A DNA stretch of 64,000 nt from Nocardiopsis gilva YIM 90087. Lineage in GTDB: Bacteria > Actinomycetota > Actinomycetes > Streptosporangiales > Streptosporangiaceae. Of this stretch, positions 42,211 through 51,487 are shown in pieces. The DNA is taken from the NCBI RefSeq assembly GCF_002263495.1, contig NZ_CP022753.1, positions 4,650,001 through 4,714,000 on the forward strand, in the 5' to 3' direction. A model generated the notes under the pieces. The model had not been told where the DNA came from, ran no database searches, and saw only the letters and a list, made by a program, of their open reading frames with translations. How positions within the stretch are numbered: the first letter of the stretch is position 1; the number at the start of each line of letters is the position of its first letter. The position numbers and the translations under genes were made by a program.

Positions 42211-43953
42211 CATCAGCATTGGGAAGCTCCTTGTCGGTCAGAGCCTGCTGGGCGGTCTCGGCCACGGCGCCGACCAGCAGAGCGAACGAGGTCGCCCCCG
42301 GGTCGGGGTGGCCCTTGCTCCGGGCGGCCAGGCGGGCGGCGCGCCCCTTGGCGGGGGTCAGGTGGGCGGTGGCGAGGGCGGCCAGGACGGCCTGCTCGGC
42401 GGCCTCGGCCCAGCAGGCGGCGGCTTCGGCGCGGCCCGCGAGGGCGTCGGCCTCGGCCGCGCACGCGCGCAGCCGGGCGCGGAACGGCTCGATCGCGTCG
42501 AGCATGGTCTTGTCCCCGGGCGGGCGCCGCCCAGGTCGACGAAAGCGCGGACGGCGCCGTCGACGGCGTCGGCCAGGACGGCGGGGGTGATGTCCCCGGC
42601 GTCGATGCCGCGCAGGCCCGCGCCGGTCTCGGCGAGCAGCACCCCGTACAGCGCGCCGGAGGCGCCCCCGGCCACGTCGGCGAAGGCGGTTCCGGCCGCG
42701 AGCAGCGCTCCGGAGACTCCGTCGCCCGCTTTCTCGGCGCTCCGCGCGGCGGCGACGGCGGCGCGGAGGCCGCGCGTCATGCCCAGGCCGTGGTCGCCAT
42801 CGGCGGCGACCGCGTCGAGGCGGCCGAGCTCGTCCTCGTTCTCCTCCAGGCGGAGCATGGCGGCGGTCAGCGCATGGTCGACCGGTCCGGCGACGGGAAC
42901 CTCACCGGGCCGCTCCAGACCGGCGTCGTCGGTGCGCACGGGCTCGACTGGCCCCAGGTCGGCGCCGGTGCCGCGGTAGCCGGGGGTGTCGCAGGGGGCC
43001 GCGTACAGTTCGGCCAGCTCGTCGTCGAGCACCATGACCGAAAGCGACAGCCCGGCCATGTCCAGGGAGGTGACGAACTCGCCGACCTCGGTGTGGACGG
43101 GGGTGAGCCCCGCGCCCGAAAGCCGTTCGTGGATGCGGCCGAAGACGACGAACATCTCCTCGTACTTGGTCCGGCCCAGCCCGTTGACCAGGACGGCGAC
43201 GCGCCCGCTGGCCGGCAGTTCGGGCAGCAGGCCGTCGACGAGCTCGTCGGCGAGGCGCGCGGGGTCGAGGCGGCCGACGGTGCGCACCCCGGGCTCCCCG
43301 TGGATGCCCAGCCCCAGCTCCATGGCGTCGTCGGCGACGGTGAACAGGGGCTCGCGGGCGCCGGGGAGGGTGCAGCCGCCGAAGGCGACCCCGAACGTGC
43401 GGGTGGCGGCGTTGGCCTTGACGGCGGCGGCGTACACGCCGTCGAGGTCGTCGCCGCGCTCGGCCGCTGCCCCGGCGACCTTGAAGACGAGGAAGTCTCC
43501 GGCCACGCCGCGTCTGCGCTCCGGCGCCTCGGCCGGGCCGCTGGCGATGTCGTCGGTGACGAGGATGGTGCGGCTGTCGATGCCCTCGGCGGCCAGGCGG
43601 CGGGCGGCCAGCCCGAAGTGCAGGACGTCGCCCTGGTAGTTGCCGTATCCGAAGAGCACTCCGCCGCCGTTGTCGGCCGCGCGGGCGGTGCGGTAGACCT
43701 GCTCGGCGCTGGGGCTGGTGAAGACGTCGCCGACGACGGCGCCGTCGGCCAGGCCGGGGCCGACCAGCCCGGCGAAGGACGGGTAGTGGCCGCAGCCGCC
43801 GCCGATGACCACGGCCACCTTGCCGGGTCGGGGCGGGCGCCGGACCACGACGCCGTAGGCTCCGGGCACCTTGCGCACGGTGCGGCCGTAGGCGGTGGCG
43901 AACCCGTCGAGCCAGTCGCGTTTGAAGGTGGTGGCCGTTCCCAGGACGGTCAT
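42194..43953 (-). pseudogene. DhaK-DhaL-type ketose kinase gene with a single-base frameshift
   Basis: The first 480 or so codons encode a dihydroxyacetone-kinase-like protein: DhaK part GGGCGHYPSFAGLVGPGLADGAV, the substrate His region, NGLGRTKYEEMFV; DhaL part LDAVAADGDHGLGMTRGLRAA with the ATP/Mg Asp residues. After VDLGGARPG the frame breaks at the C-run at 42514-42517. One extra base there restores DKTMLDAIEPFRARL through to the stop at 42194 and gives about 586 aa, the family length. Fused single-chain kinases of this kind phosphorylate erythrulose or dihydroxyacetone. Either the gene is inactive or the run is a sequencing error. It overlaps the HAD gene by ATGA. Confidence 0.8.
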
Positions 43954-44639
43954 CGCCGCGCTCCTTCCGGTTGGCGCTCGCCGCCGAGGTGGGCCAGGAG
44001 CAGCGCGCGGGCGTCGTCGTTGCTCGCGGCGATGTCCGTGGCCAGCGCGAGGGCGTCGGGCTTGGGCGGGTAGGTCGGGTTGGGCAGGGCGACCACGGTC
44101 AGTCCCGCAGCCGCGGCGGCGCGGATGCCGTTGCTGGAGTCCTCCACGGCGAGGCATTCGGCACCGGTGCGGCCGAGGCGTGACGCCGCCTCCATGTAGA
44201 CGTCGGGGCTGGGCTTGCCGCGGGCGACCTCGGCGCTGGAGACCGTGGTGGTGAAGGCGGCGTTGAGGCCGTGGGCGGCCAGTACGGCGTCGATGACCGG
44301 GCGCGCGGCCGAGGAGGCCAGCGCGATGGGCACGCGCGCCGCGACGTCGCGGACCATGGCGGCCGCTCCGTCGAGCAGGGGCGCCTGGCCTTCGCGCACG
44401 GCGGTGATCATCCCGTCGACGACGGCGCGCTCGGCGTGCTCGGCCTGGTCGGGGACCCCGCTGCGCGCGGCAAGGTAGGCGGCCCATTCGGGGGCGCTCT
44501 TGCCCTGGCAGGCCGCGGTGTCCTCCGCGCTCCAGGTGGCGCCGTGGTCCGCCGCGTAGGCGGCCCAGTTCTTCTCCCAGAGGTGTTCGCTCTCGACCAG
44601 GACGCCGTCCATGTCGAACACCACTGCGGCGAGTGTCAT
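43950..44639 (-). CDS. HAD-family phosphatase (beta-phosphoglucomutase-like)
   Basis: This 229-aa HAD hydrolase has the nucleophile motif VVFDMDGVLVESE at the start, a helical cap (CQGKSAPEWAAYLAARSG), ALASSAARPVIDAVL with motif II Ser, and GKPSPDVYMEAASRLG ... VEDSSNGIRAAAAAGL with motifs III and IV. It would dephosphorylate a small sugar phosphate. It is the first gene of the minus-strand operon with the DhaK-DhaL gene. I prefer the ATG at 44639. A GTG at 44660 would add seven residues. Confidence 0.87.
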   Translation of the reverse strand: MTLAAVVFDMDGVLVESEHLWEKNWAAYAADHGATWSAEDTAACQGKSAPEWAAYLAARSGVPDQAEHAERAVVDGMITAVREGQAPLLDGAAAMVRDVAARVPIALASSAARPVIDAVLAAHGLNAAFTTTVSSAEVARGKPSPDVYMEAASRLGRTGAECLAVEDSSNGIRAAAAAGLTVVALPNPTYPPKPDALALATDIAASNDDARALLLAHLGGERQPEGARR

Positions 44640-44655
44640 CTGCAATGTAGCCCCT

Positions 44656-44684
44656 CTCACATTCTCACTGCGAACTTAACACTC
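44656..44684. promoter_or_regulatory. candidate DeoR operator, HAD/DeoR promoter side
   Basis: CTCACAT (44656-44662), six bases, then TGCGAACTTAACA is matched with identical spacing at 45745-45770 upstream of the polyol permease (one differing base in the right block). It lies in the 119-bp divergent gap between the HAD gene and the DeoR regulator. Another GTTCACAC half-site lies near 44707. Confidence 0.6.
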
Positions 44685-44758
44685 AAAGAGTTAGATGTCA
44701 CGGCCGAGTTCACACAAATCTGCGCGTAACCGCACCCTGATGCGCGATCCTGATTCCC

Positions 44759-45553
44759 ATGAGCAAGGAGACGCCGAGCGGCGGCAGCGCACGTTCCCGC
44801 ACCATCCGGCAGCAGCGGATCACCGACTACGTCATCAGCCGGGGCTCGGCATCAGCGGCCGAGCTGGTCGAACTCACCGGGGTCAGCCTGATGACCGTCC
44901 ACCGCGACCTCGACGAACTGGCCCGCCGCGGGCTGCTGCGCAAGTTCCGGGGCGGGGTGTCCGCCCTGCCCTCCACCGTGTTCGAGAGCAACGAGGAGTA
45001 CCGCCGGGCCGCGCATGTGGAGGCCAAGGCGGCGATCGCCCAACGCGCGGCGGAGCTGGTCGAGCCGGGGATGTCGATCATGCTCGACGACTCCACCACC
45101 GCCCTGGAGGTCGCCCGCCTGCTCCCCGACCTCGGCCCGCTCACCGTGGCCACCAACTACCTCGGCGCGATCGACGTGCTCAAGCGGGCCGAGGAGATCC
45201 GGCTGATCTGCATCGGCGGGGACTACTTCGGCACCCACGACTCCTTCAACGGCATGGACTGCATCGAGGCCGTGGACCGGCTCACCGTGGACCTGGTGTT
45301 CCTGTCCACCTCGTCCATGACCCCGTCGATGACCTTCCACCAGGAGCCGGAGATCGTCATGGTCAAGCGGGCGATGATGGGTGCCGCCCGCACCCGCGTC
45401 CTGCTGATGGACTCCAGCAAGATGCCCCGGCCGGCCCTGCACCGGCTGGCCCCGCTGTCCGACTACCACCGCCTGATCGTGGACGCCGGAAGCCCCGACG
45501 ACCTGGTCGAGGAGGCGCGGCAGCACACCGAGACCGACGTCGCCCCCTGGTGA
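44759..45553 (+). CDS. DeoR-family transcriptional regulator
   Basis: This 264-aa repressor-type regulator has the N-terminal DeoR helix-turn-helix (RQQRITDYVISRGSASAAEL, then SLMTVHRDLDELARRGLLRK) and a C-terminal DeoRC sugar-phosphate-sensing domain (MLDDSTTALEVARLL, LICIGGDYF, MDSSKM). DeoR proteins usually respond to a phosphorylated pathway intermediate. It is divergent from the HAD/DhaK operon and precedes the permease, with a repeated element in both promoters that is probably its operator. Confidence 0.88.
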   Translation: MSKETPSGGSARSRTIRQQRITDYVISRGSASAAELVELTGVSLMTVHRDLDELARRGLLRKFRGGVSALPSTVFESNEEYRRAAHVEAKAAIAQRAAELVEPGMSIMLDDSTTALEVARLLPDLGPLTVATNYLGAIDVLKRAEEIRLICIGGDYFGTHDSFNGMDCIEAVDRLTVDLVFLSTSSMTPSMTFHQEPEIVMVKRAMMGAARTRVLLMDSSKMPRPALHRLAPLSDYHRLIVDAGSPDDLVEEARQHTETDVAPW

Positions 45554-45744
45554 CCGTGTCTCTCCACACCACCGCGGCCCGCTGACAACACCACTGGAAC
45601 GCAGCCCCACCGCACCGGCCCCGACTCCGGAGACCGGCGGCCGCATGAACCGATCGAGGAGGCGCGGCCGCACCCCAGGAGCGCCGCCGCCCCGGGGTGA
45701 CCGCCGGAGACGCTCGCATGGCAAAGAAATCGAGGAGATTTGAT

Positions 45745-45777
45745 CTCACATATTGCATGTGAACTTAACAACACTCA
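45745..45777. promoter_or_regulatory. candidate DeoR operator upstream of the polyol permease
   Basis: This contains the perfect inverted repeat TCACAT-ATTGC-ATGTGA (45746-45762) followed by AACTTAACAACACTC. The block CTCACAT-N6-TGYGAACTTAACA recurs at 44656-44681. It lies 33-65 bp before the permease ATG. Confidence 0.65.
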
Positions 45778-45809
45778 TGATGTGCTCCAGGTCTCACTCT
45801 GGAGGACAC

Positions 45810-47156
45810 ATGAACGCAGTCCCACCGACAGCCACTCCCCCCGCCCCCTCGCCGCTGGCCCGGTTACTCGACCGCGTCGGCCTTCCGGCCCCGCTCGCCC
45901 TGGGCTACCTGGGCCTGCTGATCTTCATGATCGGCGACGGCATCGAGTCGGGGTTCATCGCGCCGTTCATCGCCGCCAACGGCGCCGGTGGCGACATCCG
46001 GGCCTCCTACGTCGTCACCGCCTACGGCGTGACCGTGATGCTGGCGTCATGGCTGTCGGGCGCGCTCTCGCAGCTGTGGGGGCCGCGCCGGGTGATGATC
46101 ACCGGCCTGGTGATCTGGCTGGTCTTCCACACCGCCTTCCTCGGCGTGGCCGTCGTCGGAGAGAACTACCCGCTGATGCTGCTCTTCTACGGGCTGCGCG
46201 GATTCGGGTACCCGATGTTCGCCTTCGGGTTCCTGGTGTGGATCACCGCGGTGGCGCCGAACGCACGGATGGGTGCCGCGGTCGGCTGGTTCTACTTCGC
46301 GTTCACCGGCGGCCTGCCCACCCTCGGCGCGCTGGTCGCCAGCTTCACCAACCCGATCCTGGGCCACTACGGCACACTGTGGCTGTCCCTCGGCGTCATC
46401 GCGCTGGGCGGGCTGATCTGCCTCAGCGTCCGCGAACGCACCGGCTACACGCGCCTGGCCGCGCCCGGAGTCCGGCCCCTGCAGAGCCTCATGTCCAGCA
46501 TGTCCATCGCCTGGCAGAACCCGCGGGTCGGCCTGGGCACGCTGGTGCGCGTCATCAACACCGCACCGATGTTCGGCATGCTCGTGCTCTTCCCGACGAT
46601 CTTCGCCGACCGGATCGGCTTCGGTGAGGGCCGCTGGCTGCTGCTGGTGTCGACCATCTTCGGCACCAACATCTTCTTCAACCTGATCTTCGGGGTGGTC
46701 AGCGACCGGCTGGGGTGGCGCACCACCATCTTCTGGTTCGGCGCGGTGGGCTGCTCGGTCACCACCCTGCTGCTGTACTTCGTCCCGGTGGCCGCCGGGG
46801 CCGACTACTACTGGCTGGCGCTCATCGTCGGCGCGATGTACGGCGCGACGCTGGCCGGGTTCGTCCCCATCTCGGCCCTCCTGCCGTCCATGGCCCCGGA
46901 GAACCGGGGCGGTGCCGTGGCGCTGCTCAACTTCGGCGCCGGAGCCGCCACCTTCGTCGGACCGGCGGTCGTCAGCCTGCTGCTCGGCCCCGCCGGTCCG
47001 GGCGGCGTGGTGGTCACCTTCGCTGTGCTGTACGTCATCGCCGCGGTCATGACCCGTTTCCTCACGGTGCCCGGCGAGAGCGCCGGAGCCGCGCAGCCGA
47101 CCGGCCGCGCCGAGGAGCCGGGCACCGTCCGGGTCCCCGCGGGCGAGTCCGGTTAG
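45810..47156 (+). CDS. MFS polyol permease (RbtT/DalT/CsbX type)
   Basis: This 448-aa transporter has twelve predicted helices. LGYLGLLIFMIGDGIESGFIAPFIAANG is typical of the ribitol/arabinitol permease family, followed by WLSGALSQLWGPRRVMITG, GLRGFGYPMFAFGFLVWITA, and the repeat VVSDRLGWRTTIFWFGAVG. It is predicted to import a polyol by proton symport. GGAGGACAC precedes the ATG at 45810. An upstream in-frame start at 45753 would cross the operator and is unlikely. Its last 4 bp overlap the convergent egtD stop. Confidence 0.87.
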   Translation: MNAVPPTATPPAPSPLARLLDRVGLPAPLALGYLGLLIFMIGDGIESGFIAPFIAANGAGGDIRASYVVTAYGVTVMLASWLSGALSQLWGPRRVMITGLVIWLVFHTAFLGVAVVGENYPLMLLFYGLRGFGYPMFAFGFLVWITAVAPNARMGAAVGWFYFAFTGGLPTLGALVASFTNPILGHYGTLWLSLGVIALGGLICLSVRERTGYTRLAAPGVRPLQSLMSSMSIAWQNPRVGLGTLVRVINTAPMFGMLVLFPTIFADRIGFGEGRWLLLVSTIFGTNIFFNLIFGVVSDRLGWRTTIFWFGAVGCSVTTLLLYFVPVAAGADYYWLALIVGAMYGATLAGFVPISALLPSMAPENRGGAVALLNFGAGAATFVGPAVVSLLLGPAGPGGVVVTFAVLYVIAAVMTRFLTVPGESAGAAQPTGRAEEPGTVRVPAGESG

Positions 47157-48115
47157 GGGACGGCCACGAGCAGGGCGAAGTCACCGTCCGGGTCGGTCCA
47201 CCAGTGCGTGAGGGTGAGACCGGCCCGGGCGAGTTCGCCCTCGATGCCCTCGCGGCGGAACTTCGCGGAGATCTCGGTACGCATCTCCTCGCCCTCCGCG
47301 AACCCGACGTCGAGGTCGAGCGCGCCCACGTGAACGCGCTGACGGCGGGTCGAGCGCAGCCGCATCTCGATCCACTCGGCCTCGGCGTCCCACGGGGCGA
47401 CGTGCGCGAAGGCATCGGGGGCGAAGTCGGCGTCCAGTTCCCGGTTGATGACGCGCAGGACGTTGCGGTTGAACTCGGCGGTCACGCCCTGGGCGTCGTC
47501 GTAGGCCGCGCGCAGCCGGGCAGGGGCCTTGACCAGGTCCAGCCCGAGCAGCAGCGCGTCGCCCTCGGCCAGGGTGCCGCGCAGCTCGGCCAGGAAGCCG
47601 AGCCGTTCGGCCGGGGTGAGGTTGCCGATGGTGGAGCCGATCATCGCCACCAGCCGTCGCCCGGCCGTCGGCAGCAGGTGCAGGTGGCGGACGAAGTCGG
47701 CGACGACCGGGCGGACGTCCACACCGGGATACGACGCGGCGATGCCCGCGGCGGCGTCCCGCAGGAAGTCGCCGCTGACGTCGACCGGGACGAACCGGCG
47801 CAGCGTCCCGCCCGCCCCGAGCGCGTCCAGCAGCAGTCGGGTCTTCTCCCCCGAGCCCGCGCCGAGCTCCACGAGGGTGTCGGACCCGGTCACGGCGGCG
47901 ATGTCGGCCGCGTACCGCTCCAGGATGGCCCGCTCGGTGCGGGTCGGGTAGTACTCCGGCAGCTCGGTGATCCGCTCGAACAGGACGCTGCCCCGCTCGT
48001 CGTAGAACCACTTCGGGGGCAGGGTCTTGGGGCGGGAGGTCAGGCCGTCGTAGACGTCCTCGCGCAGGGATTTCGCGAGGTCGTCGGCGGTCAGGTGGTA
48101 TTCGATCGGGAGCAT
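47153..48115 (-). CDS. egtD: L-histidine N-alpha-methyltransferase EgtD
   Basis: This 320-aa enzyme trimethylates histidine to hercynine with SAM in ergothioneine synthesis. LTSRPKTLPPKWFYDERGSVLFERITELPEYYPTR near the N-terminus is the family signature. The SAM motif LVELGAGSGEKTRLLLDAL follows near 80, then MIGSTIGNLTPAERLGFL. It is last of egtABCD, 18 nt after egtC, and its stop overlaps the convergent permease stop by 4 bp. Confidence 0.94.
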   Translation of the reverse strand: MLPIEYHLTADDLAKSLREDVYDGLTSRPKTLPPKWFYDERGSVLFERITELPEYYPTRTERAILERYAADIAAVTGSDTLVELGAGSGEKTRLLLDALGAGGTLRRFVPVDVSGDFLRDAAAGIAASYPGVDVRPVVADFVRHLHLLPTAGRRLVAMIGSTIGNLTPAERLGFLAELRGTLAEGDALLLGLDLVKAPARLRAAYDDAQGVTAEFNRNVLRVINRELDADFAPDAFAHVAPWDAEAEWIEMRLRSTRRQRVHVGALDLDVGFAEGEEMRTEISAKFRREGIEGELARAGLTLTHWWTDPDGDFALLVAVP

Positions 48116-48133
48116 GGCGCCCCTTTCGTCTGT

Positions 48134-48880
48134 TCAGATCGTCGTGACGTCGACGCCGTCGCGATCGGCGATGACCAGGGATCCGTCGGGGACCCGCTGC
48201 CAGGCGGGGTCGTCGTCGAAGGGCTCGGAGGCGATGCACATCCCGTCCGGGCGCACCCGGGTGTAGAGGGAGTCGCCCGCGGCGGTCGCGGCGAGGCGAT
48301 GCCCGTCGGAGGCGAGCAGGTTGTAGCGGCCGCCGGAGTGGGAGCGGGCCTCCCGTACCACGTCGGCCAGGGCCAGGCCCAGGTCCTCCCCCTTGCGCCA
48401 CAGGCGCATCGCGTGGGCGAACAGCGGGGCGGAGTCGACGGGGGTGCGGGCGTCCAGCACACCGGAGGGCGCGGGCGGGGAGAGGCGTTCGGCGAGCGCC
48501 TCATCGTCGTCGACGGCGCCGTTGTGGCTGAACAGCCAGGGGTCACCGCGGCCGGGGTCGCCCCGGAACGGCTGGGCACAGGACTCGTCGGACCCGAAGC
48601 CGGGGGTGGTGTCGCGGACGGCCGCCACCACGCATTCCGACCGGATGACCCGCGCGGCGTCGGCGAACGAGGTGTCGGCCCAGATCGGCAGGGAGCGCCG
48701 GTAGCGCAGCGGCGCGTCGCGGCCGGGGTCGTACCACCCCACGCCGAACCCGTCGGCGTTGACGGTGCCGTGCAGCTGCGCGCGGGGGGCATAGGACTGC
48801 CGCTCCAGTGAGAAGGGCGGCGCGTAGAGCAGGTCGTGCAGAGTGGTGGGCGTCCCGAGGTAGGCCAGGTGGCGGCACAT
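48134..48880 (-). CDS. egtC: gamma-glutamyl-hercynylcysteine sulfoxide hydrolase EgtC
   Basis: This 248-aa class II glutamine-amidotransferase-fold hydrolase removes glutamate from gamma-glutamyl hercynylcysteine sulfoxide. After Met removal the catalytic Cys is N-terminal (MCRHLAYLG). NADGFGVGWYD, SHNGAVDDDEAL and YNLLASDGHRLAAT complete the fold. It lies 52 nt downstream of egtB. Confidence 0.92.
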   Translation of the reverse strand: MCRHLAYLGTPTTLHDLLYAPPFSLERQSYAPRAQLHGTVNADGFGVGWYDPGRDAPLRYRRSLPIWADTSFADAARVIRSECVVAAVRDTTPGFGSDESCAQPFRGDPGRGDPWLFSHNGAVDDDEALAERLSPPAPSGVLDARTPVDSAPLFAHAMRLWRKGEDLGLALADVVREARSHSGGRYNLLASDGHRLAATAAGDSLYTRVRPDGMCIASEPFDDDPAWQRVPDGSLVIADRDGVDVTTI

Positions 48881-48932
48881 CAGCGCCCCTCCTTCCCGGC
48901 GGCGGCGCCCGCAGGGTGCGCGAATCGCGGCA

Positions 48933-50288
48933 TCACTCCACCTCCGCGTTGCGTGCGCAGCGGAACCCGCTGAAGATCTGGCGGCGGATGGGGTGGTCCC
49001 AGTTGCGGAAGGTGCCCCGGATCGCGGTGGGGTGTGTGGCCCAGGAGCCGCCCCGCAGCACCTTGTAGTCGCCGCCGAAGAAGACCTCGGAGTACTCGGG
49101 GTAGGGGAACGCCTGGAAGCCCGGGTAGGCGGTGAAGTCGGAGGCGGTCCACTCCCACACGTCGCCGAGCATCTGCTGGGCCCCGCTCGGCGCGGTCCCG
49201 CCGGGGTGCGTTCCGGCGGGGGTGGGGTGCAGCAGGCGCTGGCCGAGGTTGGCGTGGTGGTGGCCGGGCTCGTCGGCGCCCCACGGGAAGCGCAGCGAGG
49301 TCCCGGTGGCCGGGTCGTGGCGGGCCGCCTTCTCCCATTCGGCCTCGGTCGGCAGCCGTTTGCCCGCCCAACGGGCGTGGGCCTCGGCCTCGTAGAAGGA
49401 CACGTGCTGCACCGGCTCGTCCGGCGGCACCGGTTCGACGCGCCCGAACCGGCGGCGCAGCCACTGTCCGGCGTCCCGCCGCCAGAACGCCGGGGCGTGC
49501 TTCCCGGTGCGGCTGCGCCAGGCCCATCCCTCCTCGCTCCACCAGCGGGAGTCGTCGTAGCCGCCGTCGGCGATGAAGTCCATGTGGGCGGCGTTGGTGA
49601 CGGCCCGGGTGTCGATCCAGAAGGCTGGGAGGTCGACGGTGTGCGCCCCGCGCTCGTTGTCGTAGGCCCAGGGGTCGTCGTCGGTCCCCATGGTGAACGG
49701 CCCGCCCGCCACCAGTACCTCCGACGGGCCGGACGGCAGGGCGGGCGGTGGCACCGCTCCGACGTCGAGCACCGGGTCGCCGCGGCGGAGCTGGTGGGTG
49801 GCGAGCATGGTCTCGTCGTGCTGGTGTTCGTGCTGGATGACCATGTGGTAGACGAATCCGCTGTCCAGCAGCGCCGTTCCGGAGTCGAAGGAGACGTGCT
49901 CCAGCGAGTCCAGCACCATGCGCCGGACCTGCGCGTTGTACTCCTCGGCCTCGCGCGGACGCAGCAGGGGCAGGGTGACCCGCTCGGCGCGCGGGTTCTC
50001 GAAGGCGTCGTAGAGCACGTCGATGTCGGGGCGCAGGGCGTCGCGTCCGGCCGCGGCGCGCACCAGCCACTGCTCCTCGTAGTTGCCGACGTGGGCGAAG
50101 TCCCACACCAGCGGCGACATCAGCGGGGAGTGCTGGGCGATGAGGTCGGCGTCGTCGAGGACGCCGACGGTCAGCCCCTCGCTGCGCCGCCGCCCGCTGT
50201 CGAGTTCGGCGGCGATGCGCTCGCGGAGAGTGGACGGGGTAGACGTCGAAGGGTCAGCGCTCTGCGTGGGGTCCGGGTTCTCGGTCAT
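48933..50288 (-). CDS. egtB: ergothioneine sulfoxide synthase EgtB
   Basis: This 451-aa non-haem iron enzyme couples hercynine with gamma-glutamylcysteine using oxygen. The N-terminal DinB-like domain has SPLVWDFAHVGNYEEQWL and the metal motif HEHQHDETML. The C-terminal FGE-sulfatase-like domain has VAGGPFTMGTDDDPWAYDNE, FIADGGYDDSRWWSEEGWAW, VWEWTASDFTAYPGFQAFPY and FRNWDHPIRRQIFSGFRCA. The start overlaps the egtA stop by ATGA. Confidence 0.94.
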   Translation of the reverse strand: MTENPDPTQSADPSTSTPSTLRERIAAELDSGRRRSEGLTVGVLDDADLIAQHSPLMSPLVWDFAHVGNYEEQWLVRAAAGRDALRPDIDVLYDAFENPRAERVTLPLLRPREAEEYNAQVRRMVLDSLEHVSFDSGTALLDSGFVYHMVIQHEHQHDETMLATHQLRRGDPVLDVGAVPPPALPSGPSEVLVAGGPFTMGTDDDPWAYDNERGAHTVDLPAFWIDTRAVTNAAHMDFIADGGYDDSRWWSEEGWAWRSRTGKHAPAFWRRDAGQWLRRRFGRVEPVPPDEPVQHVSFYEAEAHARWAGKRLPTEAEWEKAARHDPATGTSLRFPWGADEPGHHHANLGQRLLHPTPAGTHPGGTAPSGAQQMLGDVWEWTASDFTAYPGFQAFPYPEYSEVFFGGDYKVLRGGSWATHPTAIRGTFRNWDHPIRRQIFSGFRCARNAEVE

Positions 50289-51487
50289 ACCGCTCCTTCG
50301 GGAGTGAGCGCGTCGTCCGCGGGGCAGCGGCCGCGCTCGACGTAGCGTTCGCGGTAGGCGTCGACGACGGGAACGAGTCGGGCGGCGCCCATGCGGCCCA
50401 GGGCCTCACTCGCGGCCGCGAAGCAGGCGCGGGCGCAGGAGGCCAGGTCAGGGTCGGTGAGGGCGTCGCTCGCCGCGACGCGCCAGGTCGCGGGCGCGGT
50501 GCCGTGCGGCAGTCGGCCGGTGGCCTCGATCGCGACGGCGGTCGCCGCCGGATCGTCGAGCAGGGCGGCGACGACGGCGAGCGGCACCGGCCACCACCGT
50601 TCCGGAAGCGCGTCGATCATCCGGAGTTCGAGGTGGCCGCGCGGGCGCACCGGCGGGAACAGCGTGCTCAGGTGGTAGACGAGGTCGTCGTGCGTGGGTC
50701 GGCGCGGATGTCCGCTGTCCAGCCACTGGGCGAAGGTGATGCCGGGTGAGCACAGCCAGGGCTGGTCGTCGCGGCGGATGGTCATCAGCTGGGCGTCGAG
50801 GGCGTATCGGGTCCAGGAGTCGACCGGGTCCCCGACGGGGACCGGACGGGTCCGGGAGGCGTCGATTCCCGCCCAGATGACCCAGCGCGTGGAACGCCAG
50901 CCGGTGCGGCGTCCCCGCCAGATGGGCGAGTTGGCGAACGCCGCGACGAGGAGGGGGCCGAGCGCGTGCGCCAACCGCCAGCGGCGTTCGGCGTCGCCGG
51001 GGTCGGCCCCGATGTCCACGCAGACCTGGAGTGAGGCGGTGCTGCACATCATGGTGCGCCCGGACGCCCCGCCGCCTTCGGCGAAGAACCGCTCCATGGC
51101 GGCATAGCGGGGCAGGCTGAGCTGCTGGGTGGGTGGTCGGCGCGGGTCGAGTCCGAGACCTTCCAGGCGGAGCCCCGCGTCGTGCAGGTGCTTGCCGATG
51201 TGGGTGAGGTCGGTGGTGAGCGCCGAGTGCGCGGATGCGGGTCCGGGGAGTGGCGGCGAGCTGAGCTCCAGCTGCCCTCCGGGTTCGTAGGTGACGGTGC
51301 TGCCGCTGGGCGGCGGTCCCGCCTCGTCAACGAGGTCCGATAGCAGGTTCAGGGATACGGGCTGGTCCGGGCGGTGCGGGTCGGTGACGAGCCATTCGGC
51401 TTCGGCTCCCACCCGCCCGGGTGGGCCGGTCTTGAAACAGATGCCGTGTACGTAGTCGCGGACGTCGTCCTTGGCAAGGTACGCCAT
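50285..51487 (-). CDS. egtA: glutamate-cysteine ligase EgtA
   Basis: This 400-aa enzyme of the plant-type GCS2 family makes gamma-glutamylcysteine for EgtB. VGAEAEWLVTD, TYEPGGQLELSSPP, MCSTASLQVCVDIG and FANSPIWRGRRTGWRSTRW are characteristic. The ATG at 51487 has AGGAG 5 nt upstream. An open extension to 51697 is not supported. It is first in the operon, and a CRP-type palindrome lies about 140 bp upstream. The pathway's last enzyme, EgtE, is not encoded nearby. Confidence 0.92.
   Translation of the reverse strand: MAYLAKDDVRDYVHGICFKTGPPGRVGAEAEWLVTDPHRPDQPVSLNLLSDLVDEAGPPPSGSTVTYEPGGQLELSSPPLPGPASAHSALTTDLTHIGKHLHDAGLRLEGLGLDPRRPPTQQLSLPRYAAMERFFAEGGGASGRTMMCSTASLQVCVDIGADPGDAERRWRLAHALGPLLVAAFANSPIWRGRRTGWRSTRWVIWAGIDASRTRPVPVGDPVDSWTRYALDAQLMTIRRDDQPWLCSPGITFAQWLDSGHPRRPTHDDLVYHLSTLFPPVRPRGHLELRMIDALPERWWPVPLAVVAALLDDPAATAVAIEATGRLPHGTAPATWRVAASDALTDPDLASCARACFAAASEALGRMGAARLVPVVDAYRERYVERGRCPADDALTPEGAV

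Noticed and set aside
41464-44073. Long plus-strand frame starting at 41464
   Set aside because: Only the IS110 C-terminal part (41815-42210) is real. The remainder runs antisense to the DhaK-DhaL gene because the transposase stop was lost.
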